A stretch of DNA of 61,688 nt from Basidiobolus meristosporus CBS 931.73 (Eukaryota; Basidiobolomycota; Basidiobolomycetes; Basidiobolales; Basidiobolaceae): assembly GCA_002104905.1 (NCBI GenBank), contig MCFE01000530.1:1-61688 (forward strand), read 5' to 3'. Shown piece by piece: positions 44,614 to 55,935 of the stretch (positions within the stretch are counted from its first letter, which is position 1; every line of letters starts with the position of its first letter). The position numbers and the translations under genes were made by a program. The notes under the pieces are model-generated. The model saw nothing but the letters and a program-made list of their open reading frames with translations, was not told where the DNA came from and made no database searches.

Positions 44614-45511
44614 ATGAGTTTTATGGACGATCTGAAGTCCGGGAAATTCTCGGTCTATGCACAATGGTATTTGTCCTCGGCACCTTACTGTCGCTGGAGT
44701 TGCACTAACCAAGCTTAACTTCGCGTTAGGGTTGCTATGCTGTCTGCCCTTCGTACGTACCAGCTTGAGCGTCCCACATTGTCTGGGAATCACTAACCGT
44801 CCTGGATTTTGCCCATTTAGTGTTGATCATCCTCGGGATCGTTGAATTCCTCAGAGTGCCGATTTTCTCTATTCTCGGCTTGTAAGTGTTGTCGCTATCC
44901 CTCGGCTCGGGCCACTCAGGTCGAACAAGACTAACCCGTCGAAACTCTAGCGTTTTCACTGTTTTGATCATTTTCATGGAGATCTCTTTCTTGACGAAGG
45001 TATGTTTGACTTTCCCTCAGATATGCCATGGCGTGGAAGCTTACCAAACGATTACAAAATATTGCAGTGTTGTCCTACTAGCCCTACGTTGTAAGTATAT
45101 GTACAAGCAAGATGCTATGAACGAGCATGATTTCTCAACAGGGAATTGACTTATTTTAGTGATAACTTCATCAAGAAGCTCTCGGGTAGCCATATCAGAG
45201 CTGGTGTCTACTTAGTGTAAGAATAGCTCGAATCTTACTACAAAATTAATTTACCAACCGCTGAATTGATCTCTAGCTTCGCCATCGTCATGTGGCTTTC
45301 TCTGATCCAACATTTCAACGTCCTGTTCATTCCCGCATTGACATTGACCTTCACTGCTATCTTCTACGGTAAGAATATACTAGGCTTGTCCTTTTTGCAT
45401 TGGAAGACACCGTCTAACGTGTTCCTCACAGCCACCGGTTACTTCAAAGGTCAAGAGAGAACCTCCACCTCCATGATGCCTGGCGCTGGAAGATTCGTCT
45501 CCATGGTCTAA
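44614..45511 (+). CDS. TVP18: Golgi membrane protein TVP18
   Basis: Eight small exons: 44614-44666, 44730-44752, 44821-44881, 44951-44999, 45068-45090, 45160-45216, 45277-45368, 45432-45511; all introns GT-AG, 60-77 bp; 145 residues. The spliced protein starts MSFMDDLKSGKFSVYAQW and has four hydrophobic segments: a first one after the QW, LLIILGIVEFLRVPIFSILG, VLIIFMEISFLTKCCPTSPT with the conserved ExxFLxxxCPTS motif, and GVYLVFAIVMWLSLI/LTLTFTAIFYATGYFKGQ. Length and motif order match the Tvp18 family of late-Golgi vesicle proteins. Every junction keeps phase, which supports the model. Exons of 23 bp are very short, so single boundaries could shift. Confidence 0.88.
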
Positions 45512-45861
45512 CTTGACGGTGAAGCAATCGCATATATTTCCGACAAATACTTTTCTTTGCACAGTATATACAGTTTATTTCATGTGAAATTTGATTTTCT
45601 CATAAATCTATATATATTTTCATACCATTGACATATCGTGTTTCATGTTGATAACGTCGAATCTATCTATATACTTGGGTTGCACATTGGGTGGTGAAAG
45701 GCAGTATAGTAAAAGGCAGTACCAGTCTTCGCGATTTACTCCCCCAAATATAAAAGACATGCTGATGTCAACAGTCCGTGCGTGATTGCATCTCCAGATC
45801 TATATTGGGAATGGACGATTCCGCACACTGCCAATGCCTGTGCAACTATTTATTTATCAAA
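45512..45861. other. Convergent intergenic region
   Basis: Shared 3' region of TVP18 (+) and the small secreted protein gene (-), AT-rich, with AAATAA-like polyadenylation-type motifs. No gene. Confidence 0.4.
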
Positions 45862-46380
45862 TCAACAGTCCCAGTCGTAGCATCCGCTGTACCTTCTACC
45901 TCCCCACCAACCATACCCACCATATCTCCCGAAGCGTCCTCGGCCCCAGTATCCACGTCTCGAGCGAGCAAATCTTCCCCACAGCTCAGCTTCCTCGGGA
46001 TTCTCCTCAGAGATATCCTCACCCTCACCTCCACTCCTGGTCTCAACGGTGTGCTTCTTTGGTTCTGAGGCAGCTCTAGTTCGCGTGTCATCCATTTCGA
46101 GCATGTTCGAGAGTGGAGGATACTCCTTCTTTTGCATGCTGTTTGTCATCTGCTGAAGAATAAGGTTCATGATCCTTGATGCGTCTTCCTTCTTGTTTGA
46201 CTTATACTCCCGGACGGTATACCCGTCCCCAGGATTCTGTGCTGGACCAAGTGATTCGGTGGATACAGAGTTGGTGGCCACGTTCCCAGGAGCAGTTGGA
46301 ACAGCGATGGACTGCAGTTGAGCACCCATGGCCAGTGTGGCTATTAGGAGGGTGAATGGGATTGCTAATTGTCTGATCAT
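45862..46380 (-). CDS. Small secreted Gly/Tyr/Arg-rich protein, copy 2
   Basis: 172 residues, the same length as copy 1 at 24724. It has signal peptide MIRQLAIPFTLLIATLAMGA, the conserved SLGPAQNPGDGYTVREYKSN and KKEDASRIMNLILQQMTNS, an acidic stretch, and the C-terminal tail GYWGRGRFGRYGGYGWWGGR through YSGCYDWDC. RSRR precedes the tail as a possible Kex2 site. AATATTTTATATT about 45 bp upstream of the ATG serves as TATA box. It is the first member of the array and the only intact one there; it is transcribed away from the first binding-protein gene. Confidence 0.85.
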   Translation of the reverse strand: MIRQLAIPFTLLIATLAMGAQLQSIAVPTAPGNVATNSVSTESLGPAQNPGDGYTVREYKSNKKEDASRIMNLILQQMTNSMQKKEYPPLSNMLEMDDTRTRAASEPKKHTVETRSGGEGEDISEENPEEAELWGRFARSRRGYWGRGRFGRYGGYGWWGGRRYSGCYDWDC

Positions 46381-47382
46381 ACTGCAGGCCAGGTTCTGTA
46401 GCCTTAGCCTTCAGCAGGCCAAATATTTTATATTGACACCAGAATACATCATGTGGTTTGGTTGTCCTAGCTAGTTTAATGAAAACAGTATATGAGCTCT
46501 AGCGAGCTACTCCGAATCAGGGAAATCTCTGGTGTAAAGAAGAGTGACAGTAGTCTGATGAATTGACTGTTTTCTATTTAGTGCATCAGCATTTTATCCC
46601 ACCATTCTGTCATTATGGTGAACACATGATCGGACTGGAGACTCAGAGATTTGCTCTATACAGCTGATATATCATAAAGTTGAATATAGTGAAGTCTTGG
46701 CCGAAGTGTTTGCACACTAGAAGGAATTCAGTAGGTACGACTGTCGAGATGATATAAAAACGGGACATATACAAACCGCAGCACCCTTCTTGACAAAGTA
46801 TGCCAACATACATAAAACGTTGCAGTAGGTGCACGTTGTCCTGTATGCGACTATACACTGGTATTTTGTTCTATGGGATCAACCAATTACCTATCATTTG
46901 TAAATTGTAAGAGCTATGCCAAGCGCCAATTTGCCATATTGAGATTGTTTAGTATCCACCAGTGATAGTGTCGCGGCTGTTGCAACACTGCTGACAAGGA
47001 GTGGAAGCAACAGTGTTACATACGAGTGTTCTTTACCTCGTGGTAAATGATGTCGCGTAACTAATTTGAGCATAATAGTTGGTGTGATCTATCCATATAT
47101 CTATGCCAAGCGCTAATCTACCATATTGAGATTGTTTGGTGTCCACCAGTGTTAGTTATGTATCTATTGCAACACCACTGACAAGGAGTGGAAGCAACAC
47201 TGTTACATACGAATGTTCGATGCCTCGAAGTATAGGAACTCGTGTAACTAATTTGAGCATAATAGTGGGTGTGATCTATCCTATTTTGTGCTATGGTTCT
47301 GGATGATCAGCCAATATGTTCGAATGTACGATGGCCAGTTATTATTTAAGTGTGCAGCATGAAACATCCAACATCAATACAC
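46381..47382. promoter_or_regulatory. Divergent promoter of unit 1 with 187-bp direct repeats
   Basis: The 1-kb region shared by copy 2 of the secreted protein (-) and PBP-like gene 1 (+). 46914-47100 and 47101-47285 are direct repeats: both begin CTATGCCAAGCGC and carry AAGGAGTGGAAGCAACA, GTTACATACGA and GAGCATAATAG blocks. A CCAAT box (47311-47315) and TATTTAAG (47343-47350) precede the ATG at 47383. The same block with TATTTAAG or a variant precedes each other PBP-like gene. Confidence 0.6.
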
Positions 47383-48811
47383 ATGCGTTGCTTCAGCATC
47401 TACACTCTTACCTTCCTCGGCCTTACTGCTGTCTCCTGTGAGGTACTCACCTCCAACATCGTAGATCCATCCTTCAGGGTGGAGAATTACGACCCAGCCA
47501 CCGACTATTTCCCAGACAAAGTCACATGTACGAGCCACGCCATTTGTATTTACCATAAGATAGCGTATTAATGCATTCCATCCGTTTAGTTAACAATGAC
47601 ACCAAGCGTAGTATTGACTACAGAATGAACTGGAAGTATGTGCAGCTTTCACAGACTGATACGTACATCCTCTACCAGCGCGGGACTCCTCAGCCGGAAC
47701 GTGTCAGCAAGTACGACAAGTTCTTTGAAATCCCGCTGAATCGAGTGGACATTGCGAACTCGACTGCGGCTAGCTATCTAGATGTAAGTTACTATTGACA
47801 CGAATGATTTGGAAGCATTGTCTGACACATGGTTTATTCTAGATGCTAGGCTTAAGTGAGCGTATCGCATCTGTCGAGCCACAATCCTTCACGTCCCCGT
47901 GCATTGCCAACAACAGTTCAAGTGCAAATGTTGATGCACTTTTTTCCCCATCCATATATGCTGATGGAAACAAAACCATCAACATTGTTGAGTACACGTG
48001 GTACACTCCAGTTATGAGATCAGATCTACTCGAAGTTTATTCGGTCTTCTTCAACTTGGAGAAGACTGCCAGCAAGGTCGCACAAGAGATTGAGGACAAC
48101 TATAACTGCGTCAAGAGTGAGGTACAATCGATGACGGCCAAGACTACCCCAAAGATTGCCTGGGTTTATGTATTCGATGATTCACCCTCGGAGAGAGCAT
48201 ACGTTCACTACACTCCGAATCACCTACACTATCTGACGCAGGATAGTGGCGCACAATTACTGGTAGAGTTTGAGGAAAGTAGTACTCCTACAGCTACGGG
48301 ACATCCATTGAATGAGTTCCTTGAAGTCATCAAGGATGCAGATATTGTAGTGGATATGTCAGATTTCATTCACCTGAACATTACCTACCCTACCGTTGAT
48401 GAGGTACTGCAACTGTACAACTTGTCTGTGACTGACACACAGTACAAGTTCATCAGCAACAAGGCAGTATACCGCGTAGACAGAACCCAAACCAAGAGCG
48501 GCGATGCCGATTGGTTCTTCAATGCCGTTGTGATGGCTGATGCTGCACTGCAGGACACAGTGAATATGGTCCACCCTGGCTTCAAGAGTAACTACACTTT
48601 CCACTGGATGCGTAACCTCTTCGATGGTGAAAAGCTTAATGGCACGCAGCAAAGCACTTGTGCTGATCCCAAGGCGCCACTCGCAAATGTAGCCTACAAG
48701 TGTGATGCCAAGATCAAGACTGATACCAACGATGGGGTCAGCTTTTTCAGTCCCAACTCAGCTCTTGTTTACTTCGGGTTGGCTTCCGTTATAGCTGCCT
48801 ATTTGGGCTAG
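47383..48811 (+). CDS. GPI-anchored PBP-like protein 1
   Basis: Exons 47383-47527, 47590-47783, 47843-48811; introns of 62 and 59 bp; 435 residues. Signal peptide MRCFSIYTLTFLGLTAVSC. The body follows the type III periplasmic-binding-protein (TroA/FepB/BtuF, Peripla_BP_2) pattern: YILYQRGTPQPE (about 74-85), a KFFEIPLNRV strand, then YLDMLGLSERIASVEPQSF, and IKDADIVVDMS in the second lobe. The C-terminus KTDTNDGVSFFSPNSALVY plus a short hydrophobic tail is a GPI-attachment signal. About seven N-glycosylation sequons support cell-surface location. In bacteria the fold binds siderophores, haem, B12 or metals; the ligand here is unknown. I chose ATG 47383 because the upstream in-frame ATG (47359) is ACG in the other copies. 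Confidence 0.82.
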
Positions 48812-48999
48812 TGTATTACACACCACCAATACATCAACTATTACTGTGAGTAACTTCTCATAATCGAAGGCAGTTTAATAAATAATTGTATGTCATAACA
48901 TTACGACGATCTCATTGATTTCACAATCTGGATTCAAGTCTTGTCATTATTCACAGCTCTGAGCTAAATTTGTACGGGCGTATAATTTCATTTATTTAT
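48812..48999. other. 3' flank of PBP-like gene 1
   Basis: Noncoding, and highly similar to the 3' flanks of PBP-like genes 2 and 5 (ATAATCGAAGGCAG, then CTCATTGATTTCAC), which shows that the duplicated unit includes it. Confidence 0.6.
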
Positions 49000-49499
49000 C
49001 GAACTGGTCGTCCCAGTTGTAGCGCCCGTCATATCTTTTACCTCCTCACCGACTATTATTGTCGTATCCCCCAAAGCGTCCTCGAATCTAGCATCCGTAT
49101 CTTCCCCACTTAGTCACCCTTCCTCGGCATTCCTCACTAAGCCAGCCTCGCCTCATCTCCACTATTGAGGTCCATGGCCGGCTCCTGAGAATCAGTGACC
49201 GGATTAGCCCCATCTTATCCATATCAAGTATGCTAGAGTTACTCTTTGTTGGGCATACTCTTCGTCGTCCGCTGGGATATAAGGTTCATGATCCTTTACG
49301 CATCTTCCTTCTTTTATGACTTGAGCTCCTGGGCGGTGTATCCGTTCCCAGAATTCTTTGCTGGACTAAGTAATTCGGTGGATGTTGATCATCTGGCCAC
49401 GTTCCCAGGAGCAGCTGAGTCAGTGGTAAACTGCAGTTGAGCACCAATGGCCAGTGTGGCTATTATGAAGGAGAATGGGATTGCCAGTTGTCCGATCAT
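49000..49499 (-). pseudogene. Small secreted protein pseudogene (unit 2)
   Basis: The start (MIGQLAIPFSFIIATLAIGA) and signal peptide are intact. In-frame stops follow after GNVAR, after AQELKS, after KKEDA, and repeatedly further on. The C-terminal Gly/Tyr tail is still recognisable as DNA (CGTCCCAGTTGTAG near 49012). It lies divergent to PBP-like gene 2, in the same place as copy 2 relative to gene 1. Confidence 0.85.
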
Positions 49500-50501
49500 A
49501 TTCCAGGTCAGATTCTGAGACAGCAGCTCTTAGCAGAACAAAGAAATAAGCTCCAATAAGCCACTATGAGCTAGACAACTCTCTTGAGCGAAAGTCAGTA
49601 ACGGTAGTCTGATGAATTGGTTGTTTTCTGTTTAATGCACCAGCACTTATGATGAACACATGATCGGACTGAAGACTCCAAGATTTGCACTATACGGCTA
49701 ATATATCATGAAAATAAATATAGTGAAGTCTCGGCCGAAATATTTCCGCACCAGATGGAATTTGGTAGGTACGCTTGCTAAGGTGAAATGAAAAGTGGTC
49801 ATATACAAACTACAGTTCTCTTCCTGACAAAACATGCTCAGTCAGTGCACGTAGCCGATGTTTGTGAGGTGTATAGCTTTCAAAATTGTAGTTGTCACTA
49901 AGCGAACAGTAGAGTAGAGCCAAAAATGGTGACCGAATACGCTGTCTCCATCTATTGTTCTGCATGCGACTATACACTGGTATTTTGTTCCGTGGGACCA
50001 GCCAATTACCTATCATTTGTAATTTGGAAGAGCTATGCCAAGCGCCAATTTACCATATTGAGATTGTTTAGCATCCACTAGTGATAGCGTCGCGGCTGTT
50101 GCAACACTGCTGACAAGGAATAGAAGCAACAGTGTTACATACGAGTGTCCTTTCCCTCGTGGTAAATGATGTCGCGTAACTAATTTGAGCATAATAGTTG
50201 GTGTGATCTATCCATATATCTATGCCAAGCGCCAATCTACCATATTGAGATTGTTTGGTGTCCACCAGTGTTAGTTATGTAGCTGTTGCAACACCACTGA
50301 CAAGGAGTGGAAGCAACACTGTTACATACGAATGTTCGATGCCTCGAAGTATAGGAATTCGTGTAACTAATTTGAGCATAATAGTGGGTGTGATCTATCC
50401 TATTTTGTGCCATGGTTCTGGATGATCAGCCAATATGTTCGAATGTACGATGGCCAGTTATTATTTAAGTGTGCAGCACGAAACATCCAACATCAATACA
50501 C
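49500..50501. promoter_or_regulatory. Divergent promoter of unit 2 with direct repeats
   Basis: It repeats the organisation of 46381-47382: two 185-187-bp direct repeats at 50033-50219 and 50220-50404, then a CCAAT box and TATTTAAG before the ATG. Sequence identity to unit 1 over the last 470 bp is very high. Confidence 0.6.
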
Positions 50502-51987
50502 ATGCGTTGCTTTAGCTTTTACACTCTTACTTTCCTCGGCCTTACTGCAGTCTCCTGTGAGGTACTCACCTCCAACATCGTAGATCCATCCTTCAGGGTG
50601 GAGAATTACGACCCAGCCACCGACTATTTCCCAGACAAAGTCACATGTACGAGTCACTTCGTTTGTATTCACACTGAGATAGCGTATTAATGCATTCCAT
50701 CCGTTTAGTTAACAATGCAACTGAGAGTCGTATCGAATACAGAATGAATTGGAAGTATGTGCAGCTTTCATCTACTAATAGGTACATCCTCTACCAGCGC
50801 GGGACTCCTCAGCCGGAACGTGTCAGCAAGTATGACAAGTTCTTCGAAATCCCGCTGAATCGAGTGAGCATTGCAAATTCGACTGCGGCTAGCTATCTAG
50901 ATGTAAGTTTCTACTGGCATGAATGATTTGGAAGCATTGTCTGACACATGGTTTATCCTAGATGCTAGGCCTAGGTGAACGTATCGCATCTGTCGAGCCA
51001 CAATCCTTTACATCCCCGTGCATTGCCAACAACAGTTCGAGTGCAAATGTTGATGCACTCTTTTCCCCATCCATATATGCCGATGGAAACAAAACCATCA
51101 ACCTTGTTGAGTATACGTGGTACACTCCAGTTATGAGATCAGATCTACTCAAAGTTTATTCGGTCTTCTTCAACCTGGAAAAGACTGCCAACAAGATCAC
51201 ACAGGACATTGAAGGCAACTACAACTGCGTCAAGAGCGAGGTACAATCGATGACGGCTAAGACAACGCCAAAGATTGCTTGGGTCTACATAACCGATGCC
51301 TACACCTTCTCCTCGAACATATCCTACGTCTACTACACTCCGAACTACTTATACTCTCTGACGAAGGATAGTGGCGCTCAACTAATGATGGAATTCGAGG
51401 AAAATTATAGTATTACAGCATTCGGATATCCATTAAATGAGTTCCTTGAAGTCATCAAGGATGCAGACATCATAGTGGAGATGTCAAGTTTCATTCACCA
51501 GAATATCACCTACCCCACAGTTGATGAGGTACTGCACCTGTACAACCTGTCTGTGACTGACACACAATACAAGTTCATCAGCAACAAGGCAGTATACCGC
51601 GTAGACAGAACCCAAACCAAGAGTGGCGATGCCGATTGGTTCTTCAACGCCGTTGTGATGGCTGATGCTGCACTGCAAGACACAGTGAATATGGTCCACC
51701 CTGGCTTCAAGAGTAACTACAATTTCCACTGGATGCGTAACCTTTTCGATGGTGAAAAGCCTAATGGCGCGCAGCAAAGCACTTGTGCTGATCCCAAGGC
51801 ACCACTCGTGAATGTAGCCTACAAGTGTGATGCCAAGATCAAGACTGATACTAACGATGGGGTCAGCATTTTCAGTCCAAGCTCAGCTCTTGTTTACTTC
51901 GGGTTGGCTTCTGTTGTGCTGCCTATTTGGGCTAGTGCATTACACATCATTAATACGTCTACCATTACTGTAAGTAACCTATTATAA
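50502..51987 (+). CDS. GPI-anchored PBP-like protein 2, altered C-terminus
   Basis: Exons 50502-50646, 50709-50902, 50962-51987, with the same phases as gene 1; 454 residues. The body is very close to copy 1 except in two windows, after SSANVDALFSPS and in the stretch AYTFSSNISYVYYTPNYLYS that corresponds to a shorter, different segment in copy 1. A one-base deletion near 51918 (GTTGTGCTGCC against GTTATAGCTGCC) shifts the frame at the very end. The tail is hence VYFGLASVVLPIWASALHII and about a dozen more residues instead of the usual VYFGLASVIAAYLG. The extended tail is less hydrophobic at its end, so GPI processing may be affected. Confidence 0.78.
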
Positions 51988-52159
51988 TCGAAGGTAGTCT
52001 AATAAATAATTGTAAGTCATAACATTATGTCGATCTCATTGATTTGATGATCTGGCTTCAAGTCTTGTCATTATTCACAACTCTAAGTTGGTGTTGTGTG
52101 AGTGTATTGCTGCATGTTCGAAAGAGTATCACAGTGATTATACCGAATTACTGGTTGTT
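51988..52159. other. 3' flank of PBP-like gene 2
   Basis: Noncoding, homologous to the flank of gene 1. Confidence 0.5.
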
Positions 52160-52535
52160 CACTTATCAAACTAGCAGTCTTTGAACCTGCCATACCCTTG
52201 ACCTTCCCACCGAGCATAGTTAGTATATATCCCGTGGCGTCCTCAAACCTAGTAACCATGTCTCCAGCGACCGTATCTTCCCCACTTAGTAATGTTTCCT
52301 TAAAATTCCTCTCTAAATTGCCCTTATCCTCCGCTCAACTTTTGTCGTCGATGGTGGTATCCCTGTATCGAGGACTGAATGAGCTCTTGTCTTTTAAATG
52401 TCAAGTATGTTTGAGAGTGGAGAATACTCCTTCTGGTACATGCTGCTTGTCGTTTGGTGGTAAATAAGGCTCATGGTTCGTTACGCGTCTTCCTTCTTGC
52501 TTGACTTGAGCTCCTGGACGGTGCATCCGACTACA
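52160..52535 (-). pseudogene. Small secreted protein pseudogene (unit 3), 5' truncated
   Basis: Corresponds to the C-terminal two thirds of the secreted protein. The conserved KKEDASRIMNLI region (about 52500-52460) and the SNML-type region (about 52400) are recognisable but broken. The signal-peptide end is missing. Confidence 0.7.
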
Positions 52536-52846
52536 CACTATAATATCATTCTATCTGACCAGCAAAATTTCTTTCATTTGAGAGAGTAATGTCAAGTACG
52601 GATCTACCATATAGAGATTGTTATCCAACAGTAGTATTGATTTGGAGATCGTAACACCACTGATAAGGAAAACAAACAACAGTGTCACTTGCATATGATC
52701 TTAGCCTATTGTTAAAGAAACTCATGTAGCTCATTTGATCACAGCAGTTGATGTCTAAATTGTCCGACGTTTCTTGTGGATCAGCTAATGTGTTTGAAGG
52801 CTATGATGTTATGTAAGTGTTCAGCATACTACATACAACATCAGTA
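52536..52846. other. Remnant of unit-3 promoter
   Basis: One degenerate copy of the direct-repeat block (about 52590-52760, AAGGAAAACAAACAACAGTG against AAGGAGTGGAAGCAACAGTG) precedes the pseudogene. Confidence 0.45.
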
Positions 52847-53296
52847 CACATACGGTGCTTATGCACCTACATTCTGCCTTTCCTCGGCCTTACTACCGTT
52901 TCTTGTAAGAAACTCACCTCCAACATTGTAGATCCAGCATTCAAGATAGAGCTTTACGACTCAGCCTCCAACAATTTCCCAGACAAAGTCACATGTATGA
53001 GTCACTTAATTCGTAGCAACGCTAAGTGAACTTACTGATCCATTCCATTCATTTAGTTGACGCCCCAATGGAGAATCGTATTTATTACCAAAAGAGCTGG
53101 AAGTATCTACAGCTTTTCTATTAGACTTGAATCTTTTATCAGCGCGGCACTCCTCGGCCTTCTCAATGCAATATGGTACCACTTCAGCTTCTTGGTTTAT
53201 AAGTGTGATACTAATGATGGAGTTGGCTTTTTCAACTCAAGGTCGGCTCTTGTTTACTCGTTTTCAGCTTCTATTGTAGCCATCTATCTGGGCTAT
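52847..53296 (+). pseudogene. PBP-like pseudogene 3 (internal deletion)
   Basis: Exon 1 is recognisable (LTSNIVDPAFKIELYDSASN, FPDKVT) but the ATG context is changed (ACATACGG against ACATGCG). Exon 2 breaks after YYQKSWKYLQLF. A large deletion then joins it directly to the C-terminal end: YKCDTNDGVGFFNSRSALVY. Most of the binding domain is gone, so it is a dead copy. Confidence 0.85.
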
Positions 53297-53484
53297 GGTA
53301 TTACGCGTCTTCACTATACTGTCTATCACAGCATCAAGCTATTTTAGTCTCAAGTTATCTAATAAATAGTTGAATGTAATATCATTGTAGTTCATCCCTA
53401 CAATTTCGAACTTCTCCTCAAGCATTGTCTTTGCTCACTGGTCCGGCATAGATATATGTGGATGTATAGGTATGAAATAATTGT

Positions 53485-53535
53485 TGGTTCATTTATTTAT
53501 GAAGCCCGCTATACCTTCTACCTTACAAGTCTAAG
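53485..53535 (-). pseudogene. Remnant of small secreted protein 3' end
   Basis: TTCATTTATTTATGAAGCCC followed by CTATACCTTCTACC matches the 3' end of the copy at 56755 (TTCATTTATTTATGAAATCA and CATATCTTCTACC). Only about 50 bp are left. Confidence 0.5.
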
Positions 53536-54048
53536 TATTTTTACCGTCAATGCCAGGTCTGACCCTCTATATGGCTGAGATATCATGAAGTTGAATATAG
53601 TGAAGTCTTAGCCGAGGTATTTCAAGTTTCGAGATGACAACTGTCAGCAAGAGAGCAGTGAAGTAGGCCCAAAAACGATGGCTGAATATGCAGTCCCCAT
53701 ATGTTATTCTCTATGTGGCTATCCACCAGAATCTTGTTCTGTCCGCCCGTCTTCCATTTGGAACAGAAATGCCAAGCGCCAATCTACCATATAGAGGTTG
53801 TTTAGTATCCACGAGTGATAGCGATGTGGCTATTACATCATCACTGACAAGGAGTGGAAGCAACAGTGTTACATATGAGTGTTCTTTTCCTCGCGATAAA
53901 TGATCTCGTGTAACTAATTGGGGCGTAACAGATGGTGCAATCTATCCTAATTTCTGCGATAGTTCTGGATGATCAGCCAATGTGTTCGAATGTACAATGA
54001 TCAGATTGCATTTAAATGTGCAGCACGAAGCATCCAACATCAATACAC
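53536..54048. promoter_or_regulatory. Promoter region of PBP-like gene 4
   Basis: It has one copy of the direct-repeat block (about 53768-53945) instead of two. A CCAAT motif (GCCAATGTGTTCGAATGTAC, about 53977) and ATTTAAATG precede the ATG at 54049. Confidence 0.5.
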
Positions 54049-55392
54049 ATGCGTTGCTTCAGCATTTGCACTCTTACTTTCCTCGGCCTTACTGCTGTCT
54101 CTTGTGAGGTACTCACCTCGAACATCGTAGATCCATCCTTCACAGTAGAGAATTATGACCCAGCCACCGACTATTTCCCAGACAAAGTCACATGTACAAG
54201 TCACGTCATTTGTATTCACACTGAGATAACCTACTAATGCATTCCGTCCATTTAGTTAACAATGCAACAAAGAGCCGTATCGAATACAGAATGAACTGGA
54301 AGTATGTGCAGCTTTCAAGTATTCACAAGTATATCCTCTACCAGCGTGGGACTCCTCAACCAGAGCGAATCAGCCAATACGACGAGTTCTTTGAAATCCC
54401 GCTGAATCGAGTGGAAGTTGTGAACTCGACTGCGGTTAGCTATCTTGATGTGAGTTCTTACTAATACGAATGATTTAGAAGCATTTCCTGACACATGGTT
54501 ATCATAGATGCTAGGCCTAGGTGAGCGTATCGTGTCTGCCGAACCACAATACCTCACATCCCCGTGCATTGCCAATAGTAATTCAGGGGTAAACGTTGAT
54601 GCACTTTTTTCCCCAGACAGATATATCGTTGGGAACAAAACCATCCACATTACTGAGGATCCGTGGTACAGTCCACTTGTGAGATCAGATTTACTCAAAA
54701 TTTATTCTGTCTTCTTCAACCTGGAGAAGACCGCCAATAAGATCACACGGGAGATCGAGGACAACTATAACTGCGTTAAGAGCGAGGTAGGGTCGATGAA
54801 GGCCAAGACAATGCCAAAGATTGCTTGGATCTATAGATCCGATTATTACAAATATCACGGCTCGGATGTGTACTACGTTTACTCCACAACGAGCTACTTG
54901 GGCTCTCTGATGCAGGATAGTGGCGCACAATTAATAGAGTTTGACGAAGATAACGGCGCTTTGGCTCACGGATATAAAAATTTGAATGAGTTCCTAGATG
55001 TCATCAAGGACGCAGACATTGTAGTGGAAATATCAGATTTCATTCACCAGAACATTACCTACCCTACGGTTGATGAGGTATTGCAACTATACAACCTGTC
55101 CGTGGCTGACACACAATATAAGTTCATCAGCAACAAGGCAGTATACCGTGTAGATAGAATACAAACCAAGGGCGGTGATGTCGATTGGTACTTCAATGCA
55201 GTTGTGATGGCTGATGCTGCTCTGCAAGACACAGTGAATATGGCTCACCATGACTTCAAGAGTAACTACACTTTCCACTGGATGCGTAGCCTTTTCGACG
55301 ACGAGAAGCTCGATGGTCCGAAGCACAGCACTTGTATTGATCCCAAGGCGCCACTAGCAAACGTGGCCTACAAATGTGATGCCAGGATCTAG
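54049..55392 (+). CDS. PBP-like protein 4, lacks GPI tail
   Basis: Exons 54049-54193, 54256-54449, 54508-55392; 407 residues. Signal peptide and binding domain are intact, but the frame ends KCDARI with TAG where other copies continue KIKTDTNDG and the hydrophobic tail. The DNA for the tail remains downstream (55393-55480) with further damage. The product would be secreted and free, unless the gene is dying. It is the most diverged copy of the array: the variable window reads YYKYHGSDVYYVYSTTSYLG, and several conserved sites differ (VDWYFNA, HHDFKSN). Confidence 0.78.
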
Positions 55393-55689
55393 ATAATTAC
55401 TAACAATGGGATTGGTTTTTTAATCTATGTTCGACTGTTGCTTACTTCGGGCTGGCTTCTCTTGCAGCTACCTGTCTGAAATAGTGTAATTTATGTATTC
55501 ACCATAGTGCCTGCTACTGTATCTAACCTCACTGTATCCATCAAACGATCAACCATAATGTCGAATTATTTAGAAAGTAACAAATAACTTCATGATTCAG
55601 TTTACTTGGGATTCTTCGAGTCGCTTTTGTGGTATATGGTTGGATACTTGGAAGCAGAGATATCATCAGTTCTCCTATTTATAAATTCC
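55393..55689. other. 3' flank of PBP-like gene 4
   Basis: It holds the untranslated relic of the GPI tail (to about 55484), then noncoding DNA. Confidence 0.5.
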
Positions 55690-55935
55690 TTCTGCATGCT
55701 TTGAGTCATTTGATGGTAAGTAAGGTTCATGATCCTCGACATATCTTGCTTAACTGGGACTCCCGGAGGATATATCCGTCCTCGGGGTTTTGTGTAGGAC
55801 TAAATGAATCGGTAGATACAGGTTCGGTGTCTATATCTTTTTGAGTGTCTTGGTCAGTTATGGAATGCAGTGAAATACCCGTGGTCAGTGTGGCTATTAG
55901 GAGGTTGAGTGGGATTGCTAGTTGGCTGATCTTAT
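55690..55935 (-). pseudogene. Small secreted protein pseudogene (unit 5)
   Basis: The signal region reads ISQLAIPLNLLIATLTTGIS, but the start codon is lost (GATCTTATC where other copies have GATCATA, the reverse of ATG). Stops follow NPEDGYILRESQLSK. The C-terminal half is missing or unrecognisable. Confidence 0.75.

Noticed and set aside
48359-48652. Minus-strand 97-aa ORFs conserved in all PBP-like copies (also near 51484, 55087 and 59115)
   Set aside because: They are the antisense shadow of the most conserved part of exon 3, and conservation follows the plus-strand frame.
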